The notes under the pieces were generated by a model. It was not told the DNA's origin. It was given only the letters and a program-made list of their open reading frames with translations, and made no database searches. Made by a program: the position numbers and the translations under genes. 64,000 nucleotides of DNA from Larkinella sp051857545 (GTDB taxonomy: Bacteria > Bacteroidota > Bacteroidia > Cytophagales > Spirosomataceae): positions 558,001-622,000 of the forward strand of contig NZ_JBPZHB010000006.1 in the NCBI RefSeq assembly GCF_051857545.1, given 5' to 3'. Shown piece by piece: positions 8,459 to 16,419 of the stretch; the stretch's first letter is position 1, and every line of letters begins with the position of its first letter.

Positions 8459-9254
8459 TGCTCAATTCCGTGGCCCGGAACTGGGCGGCTTTGATGCCCG
8501 CAATCAGCGTATCCGATAAACCGCCTTCTTCAAACCGTTTCAGAGCCGCTTCCGTCGTGCCGCCTTTGGAGGCAACGGCTTTGATCAACTCGTCCAGGGA
8601 TTTGTCAGCGGTATTGATCAAATGGAAAGCTCCCAGCATGGTTTGTTTCACCAGCAGCGAAGCCACTGAATCATCGAAGCCCATTTGCTTGCCAGCTTCA
8701 ATCATGGCTTTTACGAGGTAGTAAAAATACGCCGGGCCGCTGCCACTCAGGGCCGTAACGGCGTCCAGCAAGGCTTCATCTTCCAGAAAAATGGACCGTC
8801 CAGTAGCATTGATCAGGTTTTCGACTTTCCGCAGATTGCTCAGATCTACTTCTTTGGCCGCCGTAAAACCGGTAATGCCCATGCCCAGCATCGCGGGCGT
8901 GTTGGGCATAGCGCGGATCACCAGCCGGTGGTTCAGTTTCTCCTGAATGGTGGCAATGGGAATGCCCGCCATGATCGACAGCACGACCTGTTGGGGCCGG
9001 ATGGTTTCCCGGAGGGCTTCCTGTAAACTGTTGAAATCCTGGGGCTTGACGGACAAAATAATCAGATCGACCTCAGAAACCCGCGAACTGATGGTATCGA
9101 CCACCACGCCGGCTTTCTCCGCTTTTAAGGCTTCGGAACGTTCTGCGCTTTTCTCGACGAGCAGCAAATCTTCTTTTTTTACCAGATCATACTGCAAAAA
9201 CGACTTGGCAAAAGCCATGCCCATGTTGCCGCAACCGACGATCGCAATCTTCAT
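8451..9254 (-). CDS. proC: Pyrroline-5-carboxylate reductase (ProC)
   Basis: The enzyme reduces 1-pyrroline-5-carboxylate to proline with NAD(P)H, the last step of proline synthesis. The 267-residue protein opens with the Rossmann motif MKIAIVGCGNMGMAFAKS. It carries ALSGSGPAYFYYLVKAMIEAG near residue 160, the ProC dimer/active-site signature, and VASKGGTTEAAL near 230. Length is normal. The final residues (KP and stop) are encoded by the inverted repeat at 8370-8458. Upstream there are only 13 bases before another long inverted repeat, so transcription either reads through from the thioredoxin-like gene or starts within the repeat. Confidence 0.95.
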   Translation of the reverse strand: MKIAIVGCGNMGMAFAKSFLQYDLVKKEDLLLVEKSAERSEALKAEKAGVVVDTISSRVSEVDLIILSVKPQDFNSLQEALRETIRPQQVVLSIMAGIPIATIQEKLNHRLVIRAMPNTPAMLGMGITGFTAAKEVDLSNLRKVENLINATGRSIFLEDEALLDAVTALSGSGPAYFYYLVKAMIEAGKQMGFDDSVASLLVKQTMLGAFHLINTADKSLDELIKAVASKGGTTEAALKRFEEGGLSDTLIAGIKAAQFRATELSKP

Positions 9255-9267
9255 AATTAATGAGTTT

Positions 9268-9353
9268 ACGGTTTACGGTTTACAGTTTTCGGTGGCTGAC
9301 GCATTCTTACCTGTGCGTTCGTCAGCCACCGAAAACTGTAAACCGTAAACCGT
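9268..9353. repeat. Inverted repeat with 34-bp arms between the thioredoxin-like gene and proC
   Basis: The arms 9268-9301 and 9320-9353 are perfectly complementary with an 18-base loop. They contain ACGGTTTACGGTTTACAG followed by TTTTCGGTGGCTGACG. The same words recur in the inverted repeat at 12059-12117, so this is a family member rather than a unique terminator. Confidence 0.9.
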
Positions 9354-9356
9354 CCG

Positions 9357-10505
9357 TTATTTATCCAGGATACTTCCCAGCTTTTGCACCAGTGCTTCGC
9401 CCCGCAGGTTTTTGGCGATGATTTTTCCTTCTTTATCCAGTAAGAAAGTAGTCGGGATGACCTGAATCGAATACTGCTGAGCAACCGCCGAACTGCCATT
9501 TTTCTTGCCCAGAACATTGGTCCAGACCATGCCGTCGGCTTCGATGGCTTTCAACCAGGCGTTCTTGTTGTCGTCGAGCGAAATGCTGTAAATTTCGAAG
9601 CCCTTCTCCTTGTATTTATTGTACATCCGGACTACGTTCGGGTTTTCCTGACGACAGGGTCCGCACCACGACGCCCAGAAATCGATCAACACATACTTCC
9701 CGCGCAACGAGGATAGGCTCACCACCTGACCTTTTGTATCTTCCAGAGTGATGTCCGGGGCCAGTGCTCCCTCAACCACGGCAACCTGCGTGGCCTGGGT
9801 GGCCATTTCGCTCTTGGCCATCGTTACGAAGTTGATAAAGGCCTTGGCCTGTTTGCCGGTCAGATTGGCTTTTTGCATCTGGTCCGCCAGCGCTTCATAC
9901 AGGGGGAAATGCTCTTTCGGGTCCAGGTATTTGAGTGCAATCATGGCCACACTGGACGTTCCCATTTGCGGAATCAGCGCCTTGATGGTATCGATGACCT
10001 GTTTGTTGGTCGCCATCACTTCCCTATCAATCGCTTCGCCTTTTTTAAGGTCGTTTTTTTCAGCAGCCGCAGCAGCCTGCTTCTGCCACTCTTTGGATTT
10101 TTTCAGCATCATGGCATCGATGGCCACGATTTTGGGATAAAAATCCATGTTGACCGAGCCTTTCACCAGAAGCTTGTCTTTGTTTTTCAGATCGGCCGTT
10201 ACGGTCAGGTTTTCTCCTCCTTCCACCAGCAGACTCGTGAATTGCTCATTGGCCAGGTTCAGCTTGTAAAAACTCCCGCCATTCGTTTCGTTGCCTTTCA
10301 GCGAAAAACTCCCGCTGGGGTCGATCAGGGTGGAGTCAATCCGCTTCGATACTTTTTCGTTCGTTTCCAAATAGGCTTTGCTGCCCGGTTTGGCATTCTG
10401 AACGGTGCCCGTTACCGTAAATTCTTTCCCGGCAGTCTGGGCAAAAGCCGCTAGTGGCAGGGCTAAACCGACTAAAATGACGAATCCGATCCGATTTTTT
10501 TTCAT
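9357..10505 (-). CDS. TlpA-like thioredoxin-domain protein with N-terminal DUF4369-like domain
   Basis: This is a probable periplasmic thiol-disulfide oxidoreductase of 382 residues. A signal peptide (KKNRIGFVILVGLALPLAAFA) is followed by a beta-rich DUF4369-type domain (about 25-120), then a helical linker. The C-terminal thioredoxin/AhpC-TSA domain (about 245-382) contains FWASWCGPCRQENP, the WCGPC redox motif, and the cis-proline segment VIPTTFLLD. Such proteins are abundant in Bacteroidota and are thought to handle disulfides or cytochrome maturation outside the cytoplasm; the exact substrate is unknown. It is transcribed after gatB with a 12-base gap, so the two may form one transcript. 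Confidence 0.85.
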   Translation of the reverse strand: MKKNRIGFVILVGLALPLAAFAQTAGKEFTVTGTVQNAKPGSKAYLETNEKVSKRIDSTLIDPSGSFSLKGNETNGGSFYKLNLANEQFTSLLVEGGENLTVTADLKNKDKLLVKGSVNMDFYPKIVAIDAMMLKKSKEWQKQAAAAAEKNDLKKGEAIDREVMATNKQVIDTIKALIPQMGTSSVAMIALKYLDPKEHFPLYEALADQMQKANLTGKQAKAFINFVTMAKSEMATQATQVAVVEGALAPDITLEDTKGQVVSLSSLRGKYVLIDFWASWCGPCRQENPNVVRMYNKYKEKGFEIYSISLDDNKNAWLKAIEADGMVWTNVLGKKNGSSAVAQQYSIQVIPTTFLLDKEGKIIAKNLRGEALVQKLGSILDK

Positions 10506-10517
10506 TTTACCTGTACG

Positions 10518-12017
10518 TTATAACGGAGAAGACAACGATTTTTGAAGCAACTCATTGGTCAGTTTGGGGTCCGCGCTGCCTTTCGACTTTTTCATCACCT
10601 CACCCACAAACAAGCCCAGCAACCCTTTCTTACCCTTTTTGTATTCTTTGACTTTATCGGGCCAGGCTGTCAGCACCTCATCTACCAACGCTTGCAACGT
10701 ATCGGTATTGCTGTTTTGCACTAAATTCTGCTCCTGCGCCACTTGTTCCGGCGATTTCTCCGGGTGTTCGATCAACACCGGGAAAATCCGCTGACTGGCG
10801 GTCGAGAAACTGACTTTTCCTGAATCCACTAACGTAATCAATTCCGCCAGTTTTTCGGCCGAAAGCGGAAACTGGCCATCCCGCAGCGATTTTTCGGACA
10901 ACTGGGCTTTCACCGGCCCCATAATCCAGTTGGAAACCGCCTTATAATTCGTCGTTAACTGACTTACGGCTTCAAAATAATCCGCCAGTTCTTTTACGTC
11001 GGCCAACAGGGCCGCATCGTATTCCGGTAAACCGTAGTGATTCAGCAACTTATCATGACGTTCTTTCGGCAAAGCAGGCATGTTGGCGCGGATTTCGGCC
11101 AGCCATTCGTCCGATACCAGCACCGGACTCAAATCCGGGTCCGGAAAATACCGGTAATCGTTCATGGTTTCTTTCATCCGCATGCCGTGGGTCAGGCCGG
11201 TTGTGGCGTCGAACATGCGGGTTTCCTGAACGATGGTGCCGCCGGTTTCGATCGTTTCCACCTGCCGCCGTAACTCGGACTCAATGGCCCGCTGGACGTT
11301 GCGGATGGAGTTCATGTTTTTGATCTCGACTTTCGTACCGAACTCCTCCTCGCCCCACAACCTCACCGAAACGTTGACGTCGCAGCGCAGCGAGCCTTCT
11401 TCCATGTTGCCGTCGCAAATGTCCAAATACCGCACGAGCCGTCGGACTTCCGTCAGGTAGGCAGCCGCTTCTTCCGCACTGCGAATCACGGGGTCGGTCA
11501 CCATCTCGATCAGGGGCGTTCCGGCGCGGTTATAATCCAGGACGGTATGCCAGTCGCCGTCGTGAATCGATTTACCGGCATCTTCCTCTAAATGAATATG
11601 ATGCAGAAAAACCGTCTTTTCAACCACCTGTCCGTCGGCATCCTTGAATTTAACCGGCACTCCGCCCCCTACGCAAATCGGCGTTTTGTCCTGCGATAGC
11701 TGGTAGCCTTTCGGCAGGTCGGGGTAGAAGTAGTTTTTCCGGGCAAAAAGATTGTAGGACGTAATCGCCGACTGACAGGCCAATCCCATCCGAACCGCCA
11801 ATTCGACGGCTTTGCGGTTGAGTTTGGGCAGGGTACCCGGATGCCCCAGCGTAATGACGCTGATGTTGGTATTGGGGTCGCTGCCAAACTGATTGGAATC
11901 GGCGGCAAAGATTTTCGTCGCCGTCAGGAGCTGGCAGTGAACTTCCAGACCAATTACCAGCTCGTAGTTGGCCAGCACCGCAGCGGATACCGTCTTTTCA
12001 GCCGTTTCAGAAACCAT
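10518..12017 (-). CDS. gatB: Asp-tRNA(Asn)/Glu-tRNA(Gln) amidotransferase subunit B
   Basis: GatB is the kinase-like subunit of GatCAB, which converts mischarged Glu-tRNA(Gln) or Asp-tRNA(Asn) to the amidated form. The 499-residue protein has the family start YELVIGLEVHCQLLT near residue 19, then ARKNYFYPDLPKGYQLSQ, and GTPLIEMVTDPVIRS near residue 170. The C-terminal YqeY/tail domain (about 350-497) is present. Length is normal. gatA and gatC are not in the window. Its 5' side holds an inverted repeat (12059-12117), and a good -7 box further up puts that repeat in the probable 5' UTR. Confidence 0.95.
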   Translation of the reverse strand: MVSETAEKTVSAAVLANYELVIGLEVHCQLLTATKIFAADSNQFGSDPNTNISVITLGHPGTLPKLNRKAVELAVRMGLACQSAITSYNLFARKNYFYPDLPKGYQLSQDKTPICVGGGVPVKFKDADGQVVEKTVFLHHIHLEEDAGKSIHDGDWHTVLDYNRAGTPLIEMVTDPVIRSAEEAAAYLTEVRRLVRYLDICDGNMEEGSLRCDVNVSVRLWGEEEFGTKVEIKNMNSIRNVQRAIESELRRQVETIETGGTIVQETRMFDATTGLTHGMRMKETMNDYRYFPDPDLSPVLVSDEWLAEIRANMPALPKERHDKLLNHYGLPEYDAALLADVKELADYFEAVSQLTTNYKAVSNWIMGPVKAQLSEKSLRDGQFPLSAEKLAELITLVDSGKVSFSTASQRIFPVLIEHPEKSPEQVAQEQNLVQNSNTDTLQALVDEVLTAWPDKVKEYKKGKKGLLGLFVGEVMKKSKGSADPKLTNELLQKSLSSPL

Positions 12018-12058
12018 GAAGCTATGTTGTGGTAAGATTTATGGTTTTCAGTTTACAG

Positions 12059-12117
12059 TTTACGGTTTGCGGTGGCTGACGCGTCCTAATCGTGTATCAG
12101 CCACCGTAAACCGTAAA
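12059..12117. repeat. Inverted repeat (21-bp arms, one mismatch) upstream of gatB
   Basis: The arms 12059-12079 and 12097-12117 match with one mismatch and carry TTTACGGTTTGCGGTGGCTGA. They belong to the same family as 9268-9353. This copy lies in the divergent region between gatB and the secreted protein gene, so it cannot be a 3' terminator of either. The rest of the 12018-12383 gap is AT-rich with no gene that I can support. Confidence 0.8.
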
Positions 12118-12142
12118 CCGAATACCGTAAACCGTTACTCTG

Positions 12143-12150
12143 CAAAGATA
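12143..12150 (-). promoter_or_regulatory. Candidate -7 promoter element of gatB
   Basis: On the minus strand this reads TATCTTTG followed by CAGAG, an exact match to TAnnTTTG. Transcription would begin near 12136 and give gatB a 5' UTR of about 120 bases that contains the inverted repeat 12059-12117. No clear -33 TTTG is visible at the standard spacing. Confidence 0.45.
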
Positions 12151-12383
12151 CGGTTAAAATCTCATTTCACTATTCAGGGGACTACTTGTAAAAAACCGGT
12201 TTTTGTTGAACAATTCCGATACAAACGATCATTATAAAAACAACTTTTTCAATCCCTATTTGACGGCAACACATTGTATACAAATAAGTTATAAATTTAT
12301 TATCGAAATATTATGAATGCAACAGAAGCAATTTCCAAATTATTGAATTGTACTTTGTCCATTTATCAAAACATAATACAACC

Positions 12384-12809
12384 ATGAAAAGGAAAATTTA
12401 CAAGCGCATGAATCTGAAAAAGGCCTTATTGATGCTGGCATTGGCGGGCGGTTTTTCCCTGTATTCGGTGCAGGCCCAAACGCTGGAAGATCTGCCCCGG
12501 ACGGCGAAGGAGGATCCGGTCTTGCAGTTGGCGTTTCGGGAAGTGAGTAATCTGAAGTTCCGGATTGAAGTGACTCAGCCGTTCCAGCTTCTTCACGACG
12601 CCGTCAGCGTGTTTATTCTCAGCAACGACCGGCAAATTTTATTTGCCAATACGTATTCGCATCACGCGCTCCGGGTAACGTTATTTGATCTTTCTACCTT
12701 ACAGGATGGGACGTATGGCTTTGAAGTGCGCTCGGGCAGCAAACGGGTGACGCAACTGTTTGATATCAAAACCAAATCAAAACGGGTGGTTTTGGCCCGG
12801 AATAACTAG
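12384..12809 (+). CDS. Small secreted protein of unknown function
   Basis: I do not recognise this family. With ATG at 12384 it has 141 residues; an ATG at 12408 is equally possible, and a TTG further up is unlikely. A signal peptide (KALLMLALAGGFSLYSVQAQ) is clear, so the mature protein of about 110 residues is exported. The mature part looks beta-rich: FRIEVTQPFQLL, VSVFILSNDRQILF, TLQDGTYGFEVRSGSKRVTQLF (given in parts), resembling a small immunoglobulin-like or T9SS-type sorting fold with a DGTYxFxV turn, but lacking a full sorting domain. It converges on crtB with a bidirectional terminator between. Confidence 0.7.
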   Translation: MKRKIYKRMNLKKALLMLALAGGFSLYSVQAQTLEDLPRTAKEDPVLQLAFREVSNLKFRIEVTQPFQLLHDAVSVFILSNDRQILFANTYSHHALRVTLFDLSTLQDGTYGFEVRSGSKRVTQLFDIKTKSKRVVLARNN

Positions 12810-12821
12810 TGTCTAGGGTAC

Positions 12822-12856
12822 AAAAACGGCTCGATGCCCTGCATCGGGCCGTTTTT
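12822..12856. terminator. Bidirectional intrinsic terminator
   Basis: AAAAACGGCTCGATG (12822-12836) pairs with CATCGGGCCGTTTTT (12842-12856) with a single T-G wobble and a 5-base loop. A-run and U-run flank the stem on both strands. It lies between the convergent small secreted protein gene and crtB. Confidence 0.85.
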
Positions 12857-13692
12857 CACTGCCCGCTCCACCGAAACCGCACGTAGGTCTGGGCCAGGAG
12901 CGCGATTTTCTTCATGTCCGGCACCCGGATGCGCTCCTCCTGAATCCGGGAAGCGGGTATTTGCTTGATTTTGTTGAACAGGGTCTGGTAATACGTATAC
13001 GCCAGGTGGACGCCCATCCGGGCCCCGCGCGGGAGGTTCAGAATACCAGCATAGGCTTCGTCAAAATCCTGCTGAATGTCCTTTTCGATGAGCCGTTTGG
13101 CATCTTTCGTAAACTCGCTGAAATTGACGCCCGGGAAATAGACCCGTCCCCGGTCGATGTAATCGTCTTTCAGGTCGCGCAGGAAATTGACCTTCTGAAA
13201 AGCCGCCCCCAGCTTGCGGGCGGGTTCTTTCAATCGGTCGAACATCGCCAGGTCACCTTCGCAAAACACCCGCAAACACATCAACCCCACCACTTCGGCC
13301 GAGCCATAAATGTATTCCTGGTAGCTGTTGTCGGTGTACTTGTTAACATACAGATCCATTTCCATGCTTTTCAGAAACGCATCGATCAACTCCCGGTCAA
13401 TGCTATATTCCCTGACAACCCACTGAAACGAATGTAGAATGGGATTCAGGCTGATGCCGTCGGCAATGGCTTCGTAGGTATCTTTCTTGAATTTTTCCAG
13501 TAAATACTTTTGGTCGTAGTTGTAAAACGTGTCCACAATTTCGTCAGCATACCGGACAAAACCGTAGACGGCATAAATCGGAAAATGGAATTTGCGGTCC
13601 AGGGTTTTAATTCCCAACGTGAATGAGGTGCTGTAATGTTCGGTGATCAGCTTGCTGCACTCTAACGCGGTTCGGTTGAATAACTCGATCAT
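12856..13692 (-). CDS. crtB: Phytoene/squalene synthase family protein (CrtB)
   Basis: This prenyl transferase joins two GGPP (or FPP) molecules to phytoene. With the start at 13692 the protein has 278 residues, the usual size in this phylum; an ATG at 13779 would add 29 residues that look unlike the family and overlap crtI. Motifs include STSFTLGIKTLD near the N-terminus, the aspartate-rich YADEIVDTF (about 53-61) and FLRDLKDDYIDRGRVYFP (about 170-187), the second Asp-rich signature. It follows crtI on the same strand with a 70-base gap and ends in the terminator at 12822-12856. Confidence 0.9.
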   Translation of the reverse strand: MIELFNRTALECSKLITEHYSTSFTLGIKTLDRKFHFPIYAVYGFVRYADEIVDTFYNYDQKYLLEKFKKDTYEAIADGISLNPILHSFQWVVREYSIDRELIDAFLKSMEMDLYVNKYTDNSYQEYIYGSAEVVGLMCLRVFCEGDLAMFDRLKEPARKLGAAFQKVNFLRDLKDDYIDRGRVYFPGVNFSEFTKDAKRLIEKDIQQDFDEAYAGILNLPRGARMGVHLAYTYYQTLFNKIKQIPASRIQEERIRVPDMKKIALLAQTYVRFRWSGQ

Positions 13693-13762
13693 AAGGGTTC
13701 GTTGGTGGGCTGTACCTTTTCTGACAGACGCAGGAACAGCTAGTCGTTCGTATTTTTTTAAG

Positions 13763-15244
13763 TCAAGCTCGCTGCCCAAATTCTTTGGTGACCTCGTCCG
13801 CCACCACCAATCCGGAAATCAGCGAAGGCGGGACGCCCGGCCCCGGAACGGTCAATTGGCCCGTGTAAAACAGGTTGTTAACGCGTTTACTCTTCAATCC
13901 CGGCTTCAAAATAGCCGTTTGCCTCAGCGTGTTCGCCAGTCCGTAGGCATTGCCCCGGAAGGCATTGTAGTCGGCGATGAAATTGCTGTGGGCGTAGCTG
14001 CGTTTGAAAACGACGTGATCCCGAATGGTTTCACCCACGTACGCTTCCAGCCGATCCATCACCAGGTTGTAATAATATTCCCGCGTTTCTTCGGGGTCGT
14101 TCAGGTCCGGAGCCACCGGAATCAGGATGAACAGATTTTCCATGCCCGCCGGTGCCACACCCGGGTCGGTTTTCGACGGGGCCGAAACATAAAACAGCGG
14201 TTTCGTGGGCCACTGCGGTTTTTCGTAAATTTCGTGGGCGTGTAACCCGAAATCTTCATCGAAAAACAGGTTGTGGTGCTGCAAACGCGGCACCCGCCGG
14301 TCAACGCCCAGGTAAAACAGCAACGACGATGGGGCCATCACCCGGCTTTTCCAGTACCGGTCATCGTAATTTCGGTAGTCGGGCGTCAGCAATTTGCTAT
14401 CCACATGCTCATAATCTGCCCCGGCCACCACCACATCGGCCTCAAAAGTTCCCTGATACGTTTCGACTTTGTTGGCAATACCATTTGTTACACCAATTTG
14501 TTTAACCGGATGGTTCAATAAAATCTTTACGCCCTTCTCCTCGGCCAGTTTCACCATCGCCTTCACGATTTCGTGCATACCACCCATCGGATACCAGGTT
14601 CCCATCGAAATTTCGGCATAGTTCATCAGGCTATACATCGCGGGCGTGTTGGCCGGCGTTGCGCCCAAAAACAAAATCGGGAATTCCATCAACTGCAAAA
14701 GCCGCTCGTTCGTGAAATATTTACGAATATGGCTCGAAAACGATTGAAACACGTCCAGCCGCATCACATCCTGCAGCAACTTCAGACTCATGAATTCCGA
14801 CACCCGCCGACTCGGTTTCCAGACAAACTGATTGATTCCGACATCGTACTTATAAGCCGCCTGCTCCAGAAATTCGAGCAACCGCCGACTCGCACCCGGT
14901 TCCATCTGTTCAAAAACCGCCTGAATGTTTTCGACACCTGCGGGCAGATCGACGGCATCATTGGTACCGAAAACGACGGTATACGACGGATCGAGTCGCA
15001 CGAGCTTGTAATAATCCGACGGTTTTTTACCGAAACGACCAAAATACGTTTCAAACACGTCGGGCATCCAATACCAGCTCGGCCCCATGTCGAACACAAA
15101 ACCGTCTTGCTCAAACATGCGGGCGCGACCACCCGCCTGGCTGTTTTTTTCCAGAATCGTAACTTCAAACCCCTTATCGGCCAGACTCGTAGCCGCCGAC
15201 AAACCGGCAAAACCGGCTCCTATCACAATGACGCGTTTTGACAT
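13763..15244 (-). CDS. crtI: Phytoene desaturase (CrtI)
   Basis: This FAD-dependent desaturase turns phytoene into coloured carotenes such as lycopene. The dinucleotide-binding start MSKRVIVIGAGFAGLSAATSL supports the ATG at 15244 (493 residues); an ATG seven codons upstream is possible. ILEKNSQAGGRARMF near residue 35 is the CrtI Gly-Gly-Arg signature, and the C-terminal TVPGPGVPPSLISGLVVAD (about 465-483) is the bacterial-type phytoene dehydrogenase signature. It forms an operon with crtB, downstream of a sigma-factor gene on the same strand but separated from it by three hairpins. Confidence 0.93.
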   Translation of the reverse strand: MSKRVIVIGAGFAGLSAATSLADKGFEVTILEKNSQAGGRARMFEQDGFVFDMGPSWYWMPDVFETYFGRFGKKPSDYYKLVRLDPSYTVVFGTNDAVDLPAGVENIQAVFEQMEPGASRRLLEFLEQAAYKYDVGINQFVWKPSRRVSEFMSLKLLQDVMRLDVFQSFSSHIRKYFTNERLLQLMEFPILFLGATPANTPAMYSLMNYAEISMGTWYPMGGMHEIVKAMVKLAEEKGVKILLNHPVKQIGVTNGIANKVETYQGTFEADVVVAGADYEHVDSKLLTPDYRNYDDRYWKSRVMAPSSLLFYLGVDRRVPRLQHHNLFFDEDFGLHAHEIYEKPQWPTKPLFYVSAPSKTDPGVAPAGMENLFILIPVAPDLNDPEETREYYYNLVMDRLEAYVGETIRDHVVFKRSYAHSNFIADYNAFRGNAYGLANTLRQTAILKPGLKSKRVNNLFYTGQLTVPGPGVPPSLISGLVVADEVTKEFGQRA

Positions 15245-15306
15245 GTCTAAAAGTTTAGCTCCCAACCTATCTACTAAAGACCGGGCGGGGGTAATAAACG
15301 CAAAAA

Positions 15307-15371
15307 AGACGGATTGAAAAATCCGTCTCTCGCTCTAACCAAAAAAGTTAGACGGAAACCATCTAACTTTT
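15307..15371. terminator. Two terminator-like hairpins upstream of crtI
   Basis: Hairpin one pairs AGACGGAT (15307-15314) with ATCCGTCT (15321-15328); on the minus strand it is followed by a run of T. Hairpin two pairs AAAAGTTAGA (15343-15352) with TCTAACTTTT (15362-15371). On the minus strand they lie after the sigma-factor gene and before crtI, so crtI-crtB probably has its own promoter between these stems and 15244, or is only partly read through. Confidence 0.65.
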
Positions 15372-15432
15372 CGGAACCTTCCTCTTTTTTAACCAAAAAC
15401 TACTCAATCAAATTTCTTTTGAGATGTTAGAA

Positions 15433-15499
15433 GATAGACAAGAGAGTATAGACCTGTTCTGTTTACTTGATCCTTTTCGTCTCTACTCTCTTGTCTATC
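15433..15499. repeat. Inverted repeat, GACAAGAGAG family
   Basis: The arms 15433-15453 and 15479-15499 pair over 21 bp with one mismatch, carrying GATAGACAAGAGAGTA. The core GACAAGAGAG recurs in the repeats at 41347-41430 and 44026-44077. It lies 15 bases after the stop of the sigma-factor gene. Confidence 0.8.
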
Positions 15500-15513
15500 C
15501 TCTTTCCTCTCTT

Positions 15514-16026
15514 TTACGCCTGATACGCGTAAACTTTCAATTTATCTTTCAGCTCTTTACGAGCGATGTGGATGCGGTTTTTAACGGTTCCGATGGGAAT
15601 ATCCAGACGGGCTGCAATTTCGTGGTATTTAAAACCCCGGAAATGCATCATAAACGGTGTCCGGTAGGTATCATCCAGTGCATTGACGGCCCGGTTGATG
15701 TCGTCCTGTGCAAAAGACGAATACGCGGTATTGTCGGTACTACTTTCCATCGAATTGATGTAGTGCAGATTGTCCGTCGTATCGATGAACGTATTTTTCC
15801 GCACCATTCTCTGGTAGTTGGTGATAAAAGTATTTTTCATGATGGTATACAACCACGCTTTCAGGTTTGTACCATCCGTATATTTATCGCGGTTCGTAAA
15901 AGCCTTCAATAAAGTGTCCTGCAATAAGTCGTTTGCATCTTCAACATCCTTCGTCAAACGCAGAGCAAATGGCTTCAGCGACTTTGAAACTTTGCCGATG
16001 TTGTAGGTAAATTCAAGTGCTGTCAT
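15514..16026 (-). CDS. RNA polymerase sigma factor, sigma-70/ECF type, next to carotenoid genes
   Basis: This 170-residue sigma factor has region 2 (about 17-85) with EDANDLLQDTLLKAFTN and LKAWLYTIMKNTFI, and region 4 (about 110-165) with YRTPFMMHFRGFKYHEIAARL and IPIGTVKNRIHIARKEL. There is no region 1 or 3, as in ECF factors. Such factors often sit next to crtI/crtB in Bacteroidota, where light or stress control of pigment is a natural guess, but I see no anti-sigma gene beside it. It is followed by an inverted repeat and two hairpins before crtI. Confidence 0.88.
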   Translation of the reverse strand: MTALEFTYNIGKVSKSLKPFALRLTKDVEDANDLLQDTLLKAFTNRDKYTDGTNLKAWLYTIMKNTFITNYQRMVRKNTFIDTTDNLHYINSMESSTDNTAYSSFAQDDINRAVNALDDTYRTPFMMHFRGFKYHEIAARLDIPIGTVKNRIHIARKELKDKLKVYAYQA

Positions 16027-16358
16027 GATCTATAAGTCGTTTTTTGTTGAATCAATTCTGTATATTCAGTAGACAACAATGTAACCAAATCTTACTTTTT
16101 TTTGACTGACTAGCACTCTTCCAGTTTAACTGGATGATTATCAGTATTTTACATATACTGAAACGAGCAAGCGGGTAACCATGCCAAACGATGTCAAAGA
16201 ACAAACTGTAGAAAAAATACCACAGTGTGTGGAATCGCACACCACACTTTGTTTAATCTTTCCCAAAAATAGTTAAACAAAACTTACAAACAAGGTTTTT
16301 GCCCACTTTCTCAGCATTTCATTTGAAGCAGCAACCGTGGAATTAACCTGGCTGCATA

Positions 16359-16389
16359 TTGCAACTGCGTTGCAAAAAATGTAATTTTG
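16359..16389 (+). promoter_or_regulatory. TonB-receptor promoter overlapped by a 17-bp palindrome (candidate operator)
   Basis: The sequence from 16027 to 16358 is AT-rich with no supported gene. At 16359-16361 TTG and at 16382-16389 TAATTTTG form a Bacteroidota promoter with a 20-base spacer. The perfect palindrome TTGCAACTGCGTTGCAA (16359-16375; 7-bp arms, 3-base centre) covers the -33 box and most of the spacer. A further half-site, TTGCAA, follows at 16394-16399. The placement is ideal for a repressor that blocks RNA polymerase. Confidence 0.65.
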
Positions 16390-16419
16390 TAACTTGCAAT
16401 AATTTGTAACTATCTGAAA

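Noticed and set aside
16222..16250. Imperfect GTGTGTGG...CACACCACAC palindrome upstream of the TonB receptor gene
   Set aside because: The arms need a bulge to pair and do not sit at a promoter; the perfect TTGCAAC palindrome nearby is the better operator candidate.
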